The notes: a model not told the origin generated them from the letters alone. Numbered from the stretch's first letter, positions 47,716-57,063 are shown. The stretch: DNA of 64,000 bases from UBA7328 sp965247965 (GCA_965247965.1 OZ252053.1:6324001-6388000), one strand, 5' to 3'. Numbers and translations: made by a program.

Positions 47716-47905
47716 TAGATCTTTTATACCGTATAGGTATGCCTGCCCGCTCGCGCAGCAAGCGGGGATTCTCAAATTAACTTCGTTGCAATCTCTTAAT
47801 CTTCAGCAACTTATCATTTTGTATTGCGGAATTTTCATTCGTTATCGGTATTAATAGTCCGTGAAGGTTTGATAGCTCCTTGATAATCAAGTTGTTGGTG
47901 ACAAC
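47716..47905. other. short intergenic stretch with hairpin and IS terminus
   Basis: cccgctcgcgcagcaagcggg near 47747-47767 is a compact GC-rich hairpin that may terminate the NTF2-like gene. aatagtccgtgaagg at 47853-47867 is the fourth copy of the dispersed IS terminus. The right edge is the 5' half of a palindrome cut by IS4 copy B. Confidence 0.5.
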
Positions 47906-49226
47906 CATACTACTGGACATTGGGGTTAAAATAATACAATGTCTTGAAATAAAGTAGGTTATATATTATAATAAAGTGGAATATATCATTATTGTTTGTA
48001 AAACAAACAATTAACAACAATGACAATTCCACTCGTAAGCGAAATAAAACCATTTTTCTCAGGTTTTGAAGAACATGTAATAAAAAATTTTCTCACAACA
48101 GCCCAAGGTATATTATCAGCCAGGACGACGAATTTGAACATTGTAAAGGATAAGCTCCCTGGAATACTCGAAAACCAACAAAACACCAAACCTGATTCGA
48201 ATTATAAGAGGTTGATCCGTTTTTTCAATATGGATGATGCTGACAAGCAGGCATTGATTGAAGCTATATTATGTTTTAGTTTTTATTTGTTGAGACTCAA
48301 AGCGAAGAACATCAAATATTTGGCACTAGATGGTACGAGCTGGGAGAATGGCAACAAGAATATTCACTTATTAACATTGAGTGTAGTGGTCAATGGAGTA
48401 AGTATTCCAATATGGTGGGAAGACTTAGACAAGAAGGGTATGAGTAATTTTAATGAAAGACGAAAGGTGATAGACAAAGCCTGTAAATTATATAATCTGA
48501 AAGGTTTGATACTACTAGCAGATCGGGAGTACATCGGAGAAAGATGGTTTAAATATCTGGTAAACAAGGGGTTAGAGTTTGTAATTAGGTTAAAAAAGGG
48601 AATTTATAAAGGGTATGTGGACAACCAAAGGGGAAAGGATAAGACATTTTATAAACACCAACATCTTCGATACATTGGTATTGAACGTGAAGCATTGAAA
48701 AAACGGTATCAAATCTGTGGAGTGTCTAAACAAATTGAAATCCTTGGAAAAAAATTTTCTTTTGTGATTTTTAAAAACCCCAAAAGTTCAGCCAACGAAC
48801 CTCTGTTTTATTTCATATCTACATTGAAAGACAAAAGAAAAATAGTAAAGCTTTACCCTATTCGTTGGACTATTGAAACTTGCTTCAAACACTTAAAATC
48901 AAATGGTTTCAATTTAGAAGCTCTTAATTTTAAAGACTCTGGAAAAATAGAATTGACAATGGGTATTGTAGTATTTATCTATGCCTTATGTATTGAACAG
49001 GGTCTAACCCAACTCAAGCACAAAAAGAAGAGTGATTGGAAGAAATATAAAAACGGATCGATCAACTTAGTCGTTTCCAAATTTAAAAAAGGACTATCCT
49101 TTTTAGAAATCAAATTCAACAACCTTAGAAATTTCATATGCTTTCTTTCTCATTCCATTCGTTCTATCCCCAAACCCTCTTGGCTATTCTTTGAACCACA
49201 ATTTATAGCTCATGTCCAGTAGTATG
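47906..49226. mobile_element. IS4-family element, copy B (1321 bp) with 9-bp TSD
   Basis: Same 15-bp inverted ends as copy A. The target duplication ggtgacaac is at 47897-47905 and 49227-49235. Removing the element restores a 10-bp-stem palindrome (gttgttggtg, loop acaa, caccaacaac), so it landed in the middle of a hairpin. Confidence 0.92.
48020..49222 (+). CDS. IS4-family transposase, copy B
   Basis: 400 residues with all catalytic regions intact, including the Y-x2-R-x3-E-x6-K signature. It carries Asn instead of Asp in KYLVNKG relative to copy A. The clean 9-bp duplication and near-identity to copy A point to recent transposition, so this family is probably active in the genome. Confidence 0.92.
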   Translation: MTIPLVSEIKPFFSGFEEHVIKNFLTTAQGILSARTTNLNIVKDKLPGILENQQNTKPDSNYKRLIRFFNMDDADKQALIEAILCFSFYLLRLKAKNIKYLALDGTSWENGNKNIHLLTLSVVVNGVSIPIWWEDLDKKGMSNFNERRKVIDKACKLYNLKGLILLADREYIGERWFKYLVNKGLEFVIRLKKGIYKGYVDNQRGKDKTFYKHQHLRYIGIEREALKKRYQICGVSKQIEILGKKFSFVIFKNPKSSANEPLFYFISTLKDKRKIVKLYPIRWTIETCFKHLKSNGFNLEALNFKDSGKIELTMGIVVFIYALCIEQGLTQLKHKKKSDWKKYKNGSINLVVSKFKKGLSFLEIKFNNLRNFICFLSHSIRSIPKPSWLFFEPQFIAHVQ

Positions 49227-49276
49227 GGTGACAACACCAACAACGGCGTAAATAGTTGATTTTCAGGCAGGTATCC

Positions 49277-49300
49277 TTTGCCGGTGTTGTCACCGGCAAA
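49277..49300. repeat. palindrome sharing its core with the IS4 copy B target
   Basis: tttgccggtg pairs with caccggcaaa around ttgt: a perfect 10-bp stem. Read on the minus strand its centre is ggtgacaacacc, the same 12-mer as in the palindrome split by IS4 copy B, in opposite orientation 33 bp away. Confidence 0.65.
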
Positions 49301-49321
49301 ACTTTCAATTTGTTCGTTTTC

Positions 49322-49351
49322 TCAGACCAGACCGAAAATATAGTCAGGCAT
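49322..49351 (-). pseudogene. possible decapitated toxin gene start
   Basis: Six bases after the antitoxin stop, the minus strand reads MPDYIFGLV-stop. RelE/ParE-type toxin genes often begin MPxYI and follow the antitoxin closely. Only 9 codons remain; beyond is the palindrome and the IS. Weak evidence. Confidence 0.25.
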
Positions 49352-49357
49352 TGTTAT

Positions 49358-49600
49358 TTATCCGCTCAGTTCTTCTTTTGCGATTTGAGAGATCGAATTT
49401 GCCGATATTGCTCCCCCCTCTGCAGCCTTTATGCGTGAGGATAAAAGTTGCTTGAGTTCTTGCCAGGATTGATCTTTCTCATTTTTATCAGGGAGCAATC
49501 GCTCCATGACAAACTCCTTTATCGACTGACCATACAGAGCAGCAAGTGCCTTGATGTGCTGGTGCTGCCTGCCAGATATTTCTATTGATAACCTACTCAT
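49358..49600 (-). CDS. ribbon-helix-helix antitoxin-like protein
   Basis: 80 residues. RLSIEISGRQHQHIKALAALYGQSIKEFVMERL is a ribbon-helix-helix DNA-binding domain (strand then two helices), and the C-terminal roughly 45 residues (SWQELKQLLSSRIKAAE) look like a toxin-binding tail. It resembles type II antitoxins of the ParD/RelB kind. The expected toxin gene downstream is missing or reduced to 9 codons, so this is an orphan. Confidence 0.75.
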   Translation of the reverse strand: MSRLSIEISGRQHQHIKALAALYGQSIKEFVMERLLPDKNEKDQSWQELKQLLSSRIKAAEGGAISANSISQIAKEELSG

Positions 49601-49892
49601 GACGATACCATGACCTTTGTTAAAATGTACATTTGTTTAATTGTAACACATTTATCACTTTCCAGCAAGAGATGGTAACAATTTTCCTTTTATGGAAGAC
49701 AGAAGGGGAATTGAAAGAGCACGGAGACAACAGCTCTTATTATCAATAATCCGAGACATAATCAGTGAATCCAAGCATAAAAAGTTGCACACATCCTACA
49801 AAAGTCAGAGATAAAATGAAACTTTGGTAGCTTAACTTTCACATATAAACCAGTTGCCCGTTACAACAAAAAATTCACCAAATAGAAATACT

Positions 49893-51701
49893 ATGTTATT
49901 GAGAAGTATCTCAATCGAAAAATTAACATTACTGACGATATTACTCCTTGTCTCGTGTCAACCGCAAGATAACGCGCAAAAACCCAGAATAGTAAACGAA
50001 AATGGTCAGAGCTACCTTGTCCAAGACAGTTTGTTGATTGAAACACGGGATGGTGCCAAAATATCAACAATTATTGTTCGCAATGAACAAATAACCAAAC
50101 CTCAAACATCCATTTTATTTCACACCATTTATGCAAGACCTACAGATATAAAAAGAGCTAAAAAAATTGCAGACAGAGGTTATGTAAGTATTATTTCATA
50201 TACGCGTGGAAAAGCTTTGAGCCCTGATAAACCGATACCTATGAACATGAAGTAAACGATACTTACGACATTATCGATTGGATAAGTAAGCAGTCCTGGA
50301 GTAACGGGAAAGTAGGGATGTATGGGGGCAGCTATAGTGGTTTTGTACAATGGGCCGCTACCAAAAATCTACATCCTGCTTTAAAGACCATTGTACCGTC
50401 TGTAGCGGCAGCACCCGGAAGAGCAGAACCTATGGAAAATGGTGTAGTTGCTAATTTTCATTATCCATGGCCTCACTATGTTACCAGCAAGAAATATTTG
50501 GATAATGAATTATATAATGACCGACAAAGGTGGAATAATCTATATCAATCCTGGTATGAAAAAGGAACTTCCTATCGTTCTTTAGACAGTTTGGATGGAT
50601 TGCCAAATAAGATTTTTAGAAAATGGTTAGACCATCCGGGTTATGATAGCTATTGGCAAAAGATGATGCCTGATAAAGAAGACTTTTCAAAAATAAACAT
50701 CCCTGTACTAAGTACTACAGGGTATTATGATGGTGGACAAATAGGGGCTTTATATTATTTAAGAGAGCATTATAAATACAACAAAAATGCCGAGCATTAT
50801 TTGATCATCGGGCCCTATGGTCATTATGGAGCTCAAATGATTCCTGATTCTACAATTATGGGATATCCCATAGACTCTGTGGCACAAATCAATATTAGCG
50901 AATAGATTTTTGATTGGTTTGACTATATCTTTAAAGATGCCTCAAAACCGGAATTGCTAAAAGATAAAATCAGCTATCAGGTAATGGGAGCTAATAAATG
51001 GGGACATGCATCTTCATTAGAAACCATCAGTAACGACACCCTTACCTTTTATCTGAATAACAAACAATCCGGGGTAGTATTTCAATCTACCTTTGATTCA
51101 GGCAACAATGGAAGTAACCAACATTTTTCTCTTACCGGGCAAAAATCCGGAACCTTACAATTATATTACCCAGGAAGTAGATTTTTCAGATAGAACTCCT
51201 GCTGCTCAAAATAATAATTTTACGCCGTTTATCATTAATGAAACGCTAACAGTGGGAAACGGATTCTCTTTTATTACGAAGCCCTTTGAAGAGGATTTTG
51301 AAATAAACGGTTCTTTTGGCGGTGATTTAAAAGTGTCGATCAATAAAAAAGATATGGATTGCTCTATGGTTTTTTATGAACAAACCCCAGAAGGCAAGTA
51401 TTTCAAACTAATGCTACGCTATGCAGGTAGAGCGAGCTATGCAAAAGATATAAGTCGCAGACTACTATTGACCCCAAATGAAATCAGTTCTATTCCATTT
51501 ACCAATGTCAGAATGACCAGTAAAAAAATAAGTAAAGGGAGCCGGCTGGTCTTGGTATTAAACATTAACAAACACGCTTATGAGCAACTAAATTATGGAA
51601 CTGGAAAAGATGTTAGCGATGAAACTATGGCAGATGCACAAATCCCACTTATGGTGAAATGGTATAATGATAGTTTCGTCAAGATACCTATAAACAAATA
51701 G
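49893..51701 (+). pseudogene. CocE/NonD family (X-Pro dipeptidyl-peptidase-like) hydrolase, multiply broken
   Basis: The lipoprotein signal starts at ATG 49893 (LLLVSCQPQ). The frame shifts near 50235 (KPIPMNMK-stop, true frame YEHEVNDTYDIIDW). It continues with the nucleophile elbow GMYGGSYSGFVQW and later the acid region STTGYYDGGQ and GPYGHYG. It is cut by TAG at 50903-50905 (NISE-stop-IFDWFDY), continues in the same frame, then shifts again between about 51093 and 51190 (true frame PYNYITQEVDFSDRTP) and runs to 51701 through the C-terminal jelly roll. Two frameshifts and one nonsense codon, catalytic residues otherwise preserved. Confidence 0.88.
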
Positions 51702-51878
51702 AGAATAAAAATTGCGTGCGCAGAACAATGTTATATTCGATAATGCTCCCTAAACTGTCGCACTACGCATATTCTGAATTTTAGCAGCTAAGAAATACGC
51801 TGGAGTACAGCGTATGTTTTCCTTTTATCATCGACATAAAGGGAAATGGCCCAATCAACTTTTCCAGAACGACTGCCC

Positions 51879-52565
51879 CTACCTCTCCGCCCTCAAACAA
51901 ACCCAATACCCAGTATTCCAAAATTTCCTCACATCAGAAAATCCGGCATCCTCCAATCACTCCATCTGCCGATCAGCGTAATCCGGACTGTCATAAGCAT
52001 CGTAGTGCTCCATGATCCACTTCCACTCTTCATCGGTGCAATTATTGGCCCTCGCGTATGCTTCCCATTCTTCTAATAATTTGGGATGATCTGCATCGGT
52101 TTTGCTGATCATCAAGTCGGAAGAAACGAAAATTCCACCTTGCCGCAGCCACCCATATATTTTGGGGAAAATGGATTGTTTTTCTGATGAATTATTATGA
52201 TGTAAACTGAATCCGGCCGCCACTACATCTAAAGAATTTTCAGCCGTTTCCAGATCTTTGAAAAAGCACTCAACATAGTCGATGTGGTGTTCCGTGAAGC
52301 GATCGTAACTGATCTTCAGCATTTCCGGTGAGGCATCTACTAGTACGTATGATGCGTCCGGAAATCGCCGAAGCAATTCGTAGGTGATATTGCCATTGCC
52401 GCATCCCAGGTCAAGGATTCTTTCCACTTGATTTTCTTGCGGAATGCTCTCGACCATAGAAGCCAAGAGCTTATCATAATAAGGCACCATGCGCCGCATA
52501 TCACTAGTATAGTCCGAGGCGAAATGGTCAAATTCGGTAATTATACTATCGTGGAGTTTTTCCAT
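51879..52565 (-). pseudogene. class I SAM methyltransferase with in-frame TGA near the C terminus
   Basis: The ORF from 52565 has the SAM-binding motif ILDLGCGNGNITYEL, the acidic loop YVLVDASPEML and motif DVVAAGFSLHH, and stops at TGA 51957-51959 after ADRQME. The same frame continues LEDAGFSDVRKFWNTGYWV to TAG at 51879-51881, which is the usual C terminus of this subgroup (W-L-E-x-AGF, with Trp where the TGA is). One TGG to TGA change explains it. The truncated form lacks the last strand of the fold, so activity is doubtful. Confidence 0.82.
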
Positions 52566-52635
52566 TGCGAAACGGTCATTAGTGCTCCATAAAGTATGTT
52601 TTGAACATTATTTGTGACCAACGCTCACCCTCGGT

Positions 52636-52680
52636 CCCTAAAGGGAAGCCCTCCCGCGGGAGGGTTCCCCCTTCAGGGGG
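52636..52680. repeat. cluster of three GC-rich palindromes
   Basis: Within 45 bp: ccctaaaggg (52636-52645), ccctcccgcgggaggg (52649-52664) and ccccc-ttca-ggggg (52667-52680). They lie between ffh and the methyltransferase gene. REP-like or terminator-like. Confidence 0.55.
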
Positions 52681-52742
52681 CAGGGGCGCGCTGGGCCATT
52701 GATACGAATAATTTACTTTACAGAGCACTAGTTGTTTTTTGC

Positions 52743-54080
52743 CTACCTCCTCATCTGCTGCATGCCCTGCATCATATTTTGCATATTCTTGCCCTTGCTC
52801 ATCATGCGCATCATTTTTCTCATCTGATCAAATTGCTTAATGAATAAGTTGATCTCGTGGATGTCATGGCCGCATCCTTTTGATATGCGTTTTTTTCGAC
52901 TTATATTTAATAGTTCAGGATTGCCGCGTTCCTGGGGCGTCATAGAGAAGATTATAGATTCAACTTTATCAAAAGCATTGTTGTCTATATCAATATCCTT
53001 CATCATTTTATTCATCCCAGGGATCATTGACATAAGACTCTTGAGATCGCCCATCTTCCTGATTTGATCGATTTGTTTTTTGAAATCGTTGAAATCAAAC
53101 TTGTTCTTTTTGATCTTCTTCTCCAGGCGTTTGGCTTCTTCTTCATCGTACTGATCCTGTGCTCGCTCTACGAATGAAATAATATCCCCCATGCCGAGGA
53201 TACGTTGTGCCATCCGGTCAGGATAAAAAATATCGATAGCATCCAACTTCTCCCCAGTGGAAATGAATTTGATCGGTTTACCGACAACATACTTAATGGA
53301 TAGCGCAGCACCGCCCCTAGTATCGCCGTCCAGCTTAGTCAAAACTACCCCGTTGTAATCGATCCGTTCGTTGAAAACTTTGGCTGTATTCACCGCATCC
53401 TGACCTGTCATGGAATCAACGACAAAGAGCGACTCATCGGGTTCGACACCGTTTCTAATGTTTTCGATCTCGGTCATCATTTCCTCATCAATCGCCAGCC
53501 TCCCTGCAGTGTCGATTATTACTACGTCCAACTTTTCATTTGTGGCATGTACCAGCGCATTTTGTGCAATGTCTACCGGATTCTTGTTTTCTACTTCCTT
53601 ATACACAGGTACGTTCACCTGCCCTCCTAAAACTTCAAGTTGGTCTATCGCTGCGGGCCTGTATACATCACAAGCAACCAATAGCGGTTTTTTATTTTTT
53701 TTTGCTTTGAGAAATTTGGCCAGTTTAGCAGAAAAAGTGGTCTTTCCGGATCCCTGAAGACCAGCTATGAGAATCACGCTTGGTTTAGCACTCAGATTTA
53801 GCCCTTCGGCGCTGCCGCCCATAAGGCTGGTCATCTCGTCGAGCACGATTTTGGCCATCAGTTCGCCAGGCCTGACGGTCCTAAGAATGTTTCTTTGACC
53901 TAGTGCTTCATCTTTGACCTTATCGGTAAATTCCTTCGCTATCTTATAATTCACATCGGCTCCGACCAGGGCCCGTCTGATCTCCTTGACGGATTGAGCT
54001 ATATTGACTTCGGTTAGCCTTCCTTCTCCTTTTATATTTTTAAAAGCCGATTCGAGTTTTGAGCTTAGGGAATCAAACAT
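52743..54080 (-). CDS. ffh: signal recognition particle protein Ffh
   Basis: 445 residues, normal length. N domain about 1-85; G domain with GLQGSGKTTFSAKLA (P-loop, about residue 107), DVYRPAAIDQL, DTAGRL and TKLDGDTRGGA; M domain from about 300 with the Met-rich RNA/signal-binding helices (MIPGMNKMM, MRKMMRMMSKGKNMQNMM). GTPase that targets nascent membrane and exported proteins. Intact, a housekeeping anchor in an otherwise mobile region. Confidence 0.96.
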   Translation of the reverse strand: MFDSLSSKLESAFKNIKGEGRLTEVNIAQSVKEIRRALVGADVNYKIAKEFTDKVKDEALGQRNILRTVRPGELMAKIVLDEMTSLMGGSAEGLNLSAKPSVILIAGLQGSGKTTFSAKLAKFLKAKKNKKPLLVACDVYRPAAIDQLEVLGGQVNVPVYKEVENKNPVDIAQNALVHATNEKLDVVIIDTAGRLAIDEEMMTEIENIRNGVEPDESLFVVDSMTGQDAVNTAKVFNERIDYNGVVLTKLDGDTRGGAALSIKYVVGKPIKFISTGEKLDAIDIFYPDRMAQRILGMGDIISFVERAQDQYDEEEAKRLEKKIKKNKFDFNDFKKQIDQIRKMGDLKSLMSMIPGMNKMMKDIDIDNNAFDKVESIIFSMTPQERGNPELLNISRKKRISKGCGHDIHEINLFIKQFDQMRKMMRMMSKGKNMQNMMQGMQQMRR

Positions 54081-54162
54081 TCTTGCTTTAGACTATTTTT
54101 TTGCAAATATATCCAACTCCCCCATTACAATTGACAATAAAATATGCTCTGGGTTCCTTTAT

Positions 54163-54315
54163 ATGATGATTCATATCTCTGCAGTGAAAAAGACTGAAAT
54201 CGAGGTAGTACAACAAAATTGGGGCACAGTGACCAGAATGACCTTACCTTTGAAAGTAATCGATGGTCTGTACTATATCGAACATAATGACGTCCTGGGC
54301 TGGCTTACGCAATAG
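54163..54315 (+). CDS. small hypothetical ORF upstream of the dockerin-like gene
   Basis: ATG at 54163 gives 50 residues (MMIHISAVKKTEIEVVQQNW...YYIEHNDVLGWLTQ), ending 6 bp before the next start. No motif. Its tight placement is the only support. Confidence 0.3.
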   Translation: MMIHISAVKKTEIEVVQQNWGTVTRMTLPLKVIDGLYYIEHNDVLGWLTQ

Positions 54316-54321
54316 GTGCCT

Positions 54322-56052
54322 ATGAAAAGAATTGCTCTACTCTTCAACATACTGGTTTCGTTCAGCGGGTTCTCACAATTGACATGGCAGCCCATTAGCA
54401 TTGGCAATGGAATCAAGCCGGATATTGCAATAAGCGGAGATCAGATCTACATTGCCTATATGAACGAAAGCTTTAACGGATTCGTCAAATGCGTCGAAAT
54501 AGCAGATGGGAGTTTTCAGACCGAAACTCTGGTAAGTACCGGCTACTTTTACGGCCCTCTCGACATAGTCATCGATGACAATTCGAATCCTCGCATTCCC
54601 TATCACGATCACACGACCGAGGATCTTACGCTTGCAGTAAAAAATGAAAATCAATGGGTCCTGGATCAAATAGAACACGAAGGACATGACGGTTGGGATG
54701 GCAGCATTTTTATTGATGGCAATAACCAAAACCATATTGTTTCCGTTGATCCGGGATCGGGAATTGAGTACGCCACAAAGGTAGAAGGCAATTGGATTGT
54801 AGAAAACGTAAATCCGGCAGAGACCACTTATAAATTTGCTACATCGATAAAAGTACGGGACAACGTCGTTCACGTCGCCTACTACATTTCTTATACAGAT
54901 CAACTTTTTTATTCTTACAAAGATGAAGGCGGCTGGCATCACGAAGTGATTGTAGAGGGAGGATTGTTCCCGTCTCTGGTACTCGACAATTCGGGTAATC
55001 CGATTGTCGCTTACTATCTGAATGAAAGTCCAACAGGCAGGATTCAATTGGCCAGTCGACAAAACGATCAATGGCAAAGCGAAAAAGTTGAAGATCTCGA
55101 CCTGATAGATATTTCGTTTAGCGGTGCGCGTAAAGTGGTGGATTTGGAATACAAAAACGGCACGTTTTATATCGCTTTCAACAATAAGAAGATTGTGAGA
55201 TACGGTACCTTAGAAGCCAATGGATGGGTCCTGGAAACTGCCATAGACGAAAGCTCCACTGAGAAAATCCTGGGTCAGCAAATTTCTCTTGCTATGGATG
55301 ATCAGGAAAAACCGCATCTGGCTTATTTCGAACGTGCGCAGGGCATCCCGGAAGGGGGCACCATACATTATTTGTATGGCTCAGGAAATGTAATGCCTCC
55401 GGATACAATGGTAATGCCGCCCGATACTATTGTAATGCCTCCTGATACGATTGTGATGCCTCCTGATACCATTGTGATGCCGCCGGATACGACGATAACT
55501 CCTCCCGACACAACGGCAATGCCAGATTCGACCAGGATTATTTTAAATAGCAAATTGCCGGATGGGAGTTCTATTGAAAATGTGGTATATGCCGTTCGAG
55601 ACGAAGAGAACAATACTATCGAAATGCTCAATAATGGACAGGATATCATTCTTGAGAATCTATCTCCCGAAGCCAAACAAATATGTCCATCGCGATCAGA
55701 TAATGCTACACAAAATGTATCGGCTCTGGATTTAGTCAGAGCGCAGAGGATGATCTTGGGCATAAGTCAACATTGTATAAATGATTTCATAGCGATGGAT
55801 GTCAACAAATCCGGCGACGCCAGTGCTTTGGATATCATTTTGACCTTAAACGTACTTATTGGAAAGGCGGAAAGTTTTCCAAATAATGACTCTTGGAGAT
55901 TCTACCTCGATGAGGTCGAACTGAAGGGTAAAAGCTTAAATGAAATTTATGAACTGGAATGTATGCAAATCGAAAATATTCTCGCGAACGAAACAGAGGT
56001 CAATTTCATCGGTGTCAAACTGGGAGATGTGACTTGCGAAGAGCGATTGTGA
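54322..56052 (+). CDS. secreted beta-propeller-like protein with PPDT repeats and dockerin-like domain
   Basis: 576 residues from ATG 54322 with a signal peptide (cleavage near GFSQ). Residues about 20-350 have repeated strand patterns (DIVIDDNSNPRIPYHDH, SLVLDNSGNPIVAYYL, SLAMDDQEKPHLAYFE) like exo-glycosidase propellers. Then comes a linker of about seven imperfect MPPDT(I/M)V repeats (residues about 357-400). The C-terminal part has dockerin-type loops (QNVSALDLVRAQRMILG, MDVNKSGDASALDIILTLN). No T9SS tail. The 3' end overlaps the convergent PAP2 gene by 38 bp. Confidence 0.8.
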   Translation: MKRIALLFNILVSFSGFSQLTWQPISIGNGIKPDIAISGDQIYIAYMNESFNGFVKCVEIADGSFQTETLVSTGYFYGPLDIVIDDNSNPRIPYHDHTTEDLTLAVKNENQWVLDQIEHEGHDGWDGSIFIDGNNQNHIVSVDPGSGIEYATKVEGNWIVENVNPAETTYKFATSIKVRDNVVHVAYYISYTDQLFYSYKDEGGWHHEVIVEGGLFPSLVLDNSGNPIVAYYLNESPTGRIQLASRQNDQWQSEKVEDLDLIDISFSGARKVVDLEYKNGTFYIAFNNKKIVRYGTLEANGWVLETAIDESSTEKILGQQISLAMDDQEKPHLAYFERAQGIPEGGTIHYLYGSGNVMPPDTMVMPPDTIVMPPDTIVMPPDTIVMPPDTTITPPDTTAMPDSTRIILNSKLPDGSSIENVVYAVRDEENNTIEMLNNGQDIILENLSPEAKQICPSRSDNATQNVSALDLVRAQRMILGISQHCINDFIAMDVNKSGDASALDIILTLNVLIGKAESFPNNDSWRFYLDEVELKGKSLNEIYELECMQIENILANETEVNFIGVKLGDVTCEERL

Positions 56053-56584
56053 ATGTGACTATTCTGGCTACGAAATAACCTACCGCAGATCCTGCCAAAA
56101 TATCAATGGGGTAGTGCACACCGACATATACCTGTGCTAGTGAAATAGCAGCCGCCCAAAGAATGAGAGCGGACTTTATCCAGTTTCTTAATTCCTTGCT
56201 TCCCAGGATAATAAAAAACGCGATTGCAAAATGATTGGCGGCATGCGAGGATGGAAAACTATAACCGCTACCACATCTGACCAATGGGTCGACCCGAGAC
56301 TCCATGGTAATTTCTCTACAAGGCCTGGGACGCTCGACGCTCTTTTTGATCAATTGACTGGAAGTGAAATCGGAGATCACGACAGTAAGAATAAGTGAGG
56401 CTACGAACAGCGCTGCATTCTTTACTTTCATGTTGAAAAAAGAAAATGAAATGATAAACACGTACAGAGGTATCCACGTGAATTTATTCCTTAGGATAGG
56501 CATAAGGAAGTCAAAAAACACATTGCTCAAGTCACTGTGGATAATATCGAATATAAATCTGTCGAATTGAATCAGTTCGTTCAT
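56015..56584 (-). CDS. PAP2 family phosphatase
   Basis: 189 residues with about five membrane helices. The three PAP2 motifs are present: KKSVERPRPC (K-x6-RP), FPSSHAANHF (PSGH-like, here PSSH) and VYVGVHYPIDILAGSAVG (R-x5-H-x3-D variant with V in place of Arg context). It likely dephosphorylates undecaprenyl pyrophosphate or a phospholipid at the inner membrane. Convergent with the dockerin-like gene, overlapping 38 bp. Confidence 0.87.
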   Translation of the reverse strand: MNELIQFDRFIFDIIHSDLSNVFFDFLMPILRNKFTWIPLYVFIISFSFFNMKVKNAALFVASLILTVVISDFTSSQLIKKSVERPRPCREITMESRVDPLVRCGSGYSFPSSHAANHFAIAFFIILGSKELRNWIKSALILWAAAISLAQVYVGVHYPIDILAGSAVGYFVARIVTFTIALRKSHLPV

Positions 56585-56652
56585 TTGCGATTATCACTTT
56601 TTCAAGAAGTGAGCATTTTGATAATTTCGATCAAAATAACATCTTTACGATA

Positions 56653-56940
56653 GTGCTAAAAATTATTCAAATAAAAATTCTTGAGGCGCTTATCCTTGTT
56701 TGCGAATTCAACAATGGCCAGAAAAGAATAATTAACGTGGAAGCATTGATTGAAAAACACGGAGATCTTGATGGCATTGATCAACTTCGTTCCTTTGACA
56801 ATTTCAGAAAAGTACAAATCGGAAATATTGGTGAAGTATTATGGAAAAGATTAATTAGATCAAAGGGCAAAGGGCAAAAAGACTTATGGGATTATGACCT
56901 TTCCCCCGAATTTGTGTATCACAATGGTTCAGAGCTGTGA
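56653..56940 (+). CDS. DUF2442-like small protein
   Basis: 95 residues from GTG 56653. KIIQIKILEALILVCEFNNGQKRIINVEALIE and a later FDNFRKVQIGNIGEVLWKR follow the DUF2442 pattern (strand-turn-strand, then F-x2-V-x5-G-x-I-x-W). These proteins often act with DUF4160 partners in toxin-antitoxin-like pairs, but no DUF4160 gene is adjacent. Function unknown. Confidence 0.6.
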   Translation: MLKIIQIKILEALILVCEFNNGQKRIINVEALIEKHGDLDGIDQLRSFDNFRKVQIGNIGEVLWKRLIRSKGKGQKDLWDYDLSPEFVYHNGSEL

Positions 56941-57063
56941 TATGAACTTGCTGCCACCGAAGGAAATAAAGGGACACACATTTATTTCAAAAGGAACGCG
57001 CAAAATTAGTCCTAAGCAGATATGAGTGACAATCCTGTTCAGTTAAATTAATGATGTTCCCCA

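Noticed and set aside
47747..49300. Integron attC sites among the palindromes
   Set aside because: The paired palindromes lack the RYYYAAC/GTTRRRY core boxes in the required places and no integrase is present.
51846..52076. Plus-strand ORF rich in Pro
   Set aside because: It is the antisense of the methyltransferase C terminus.
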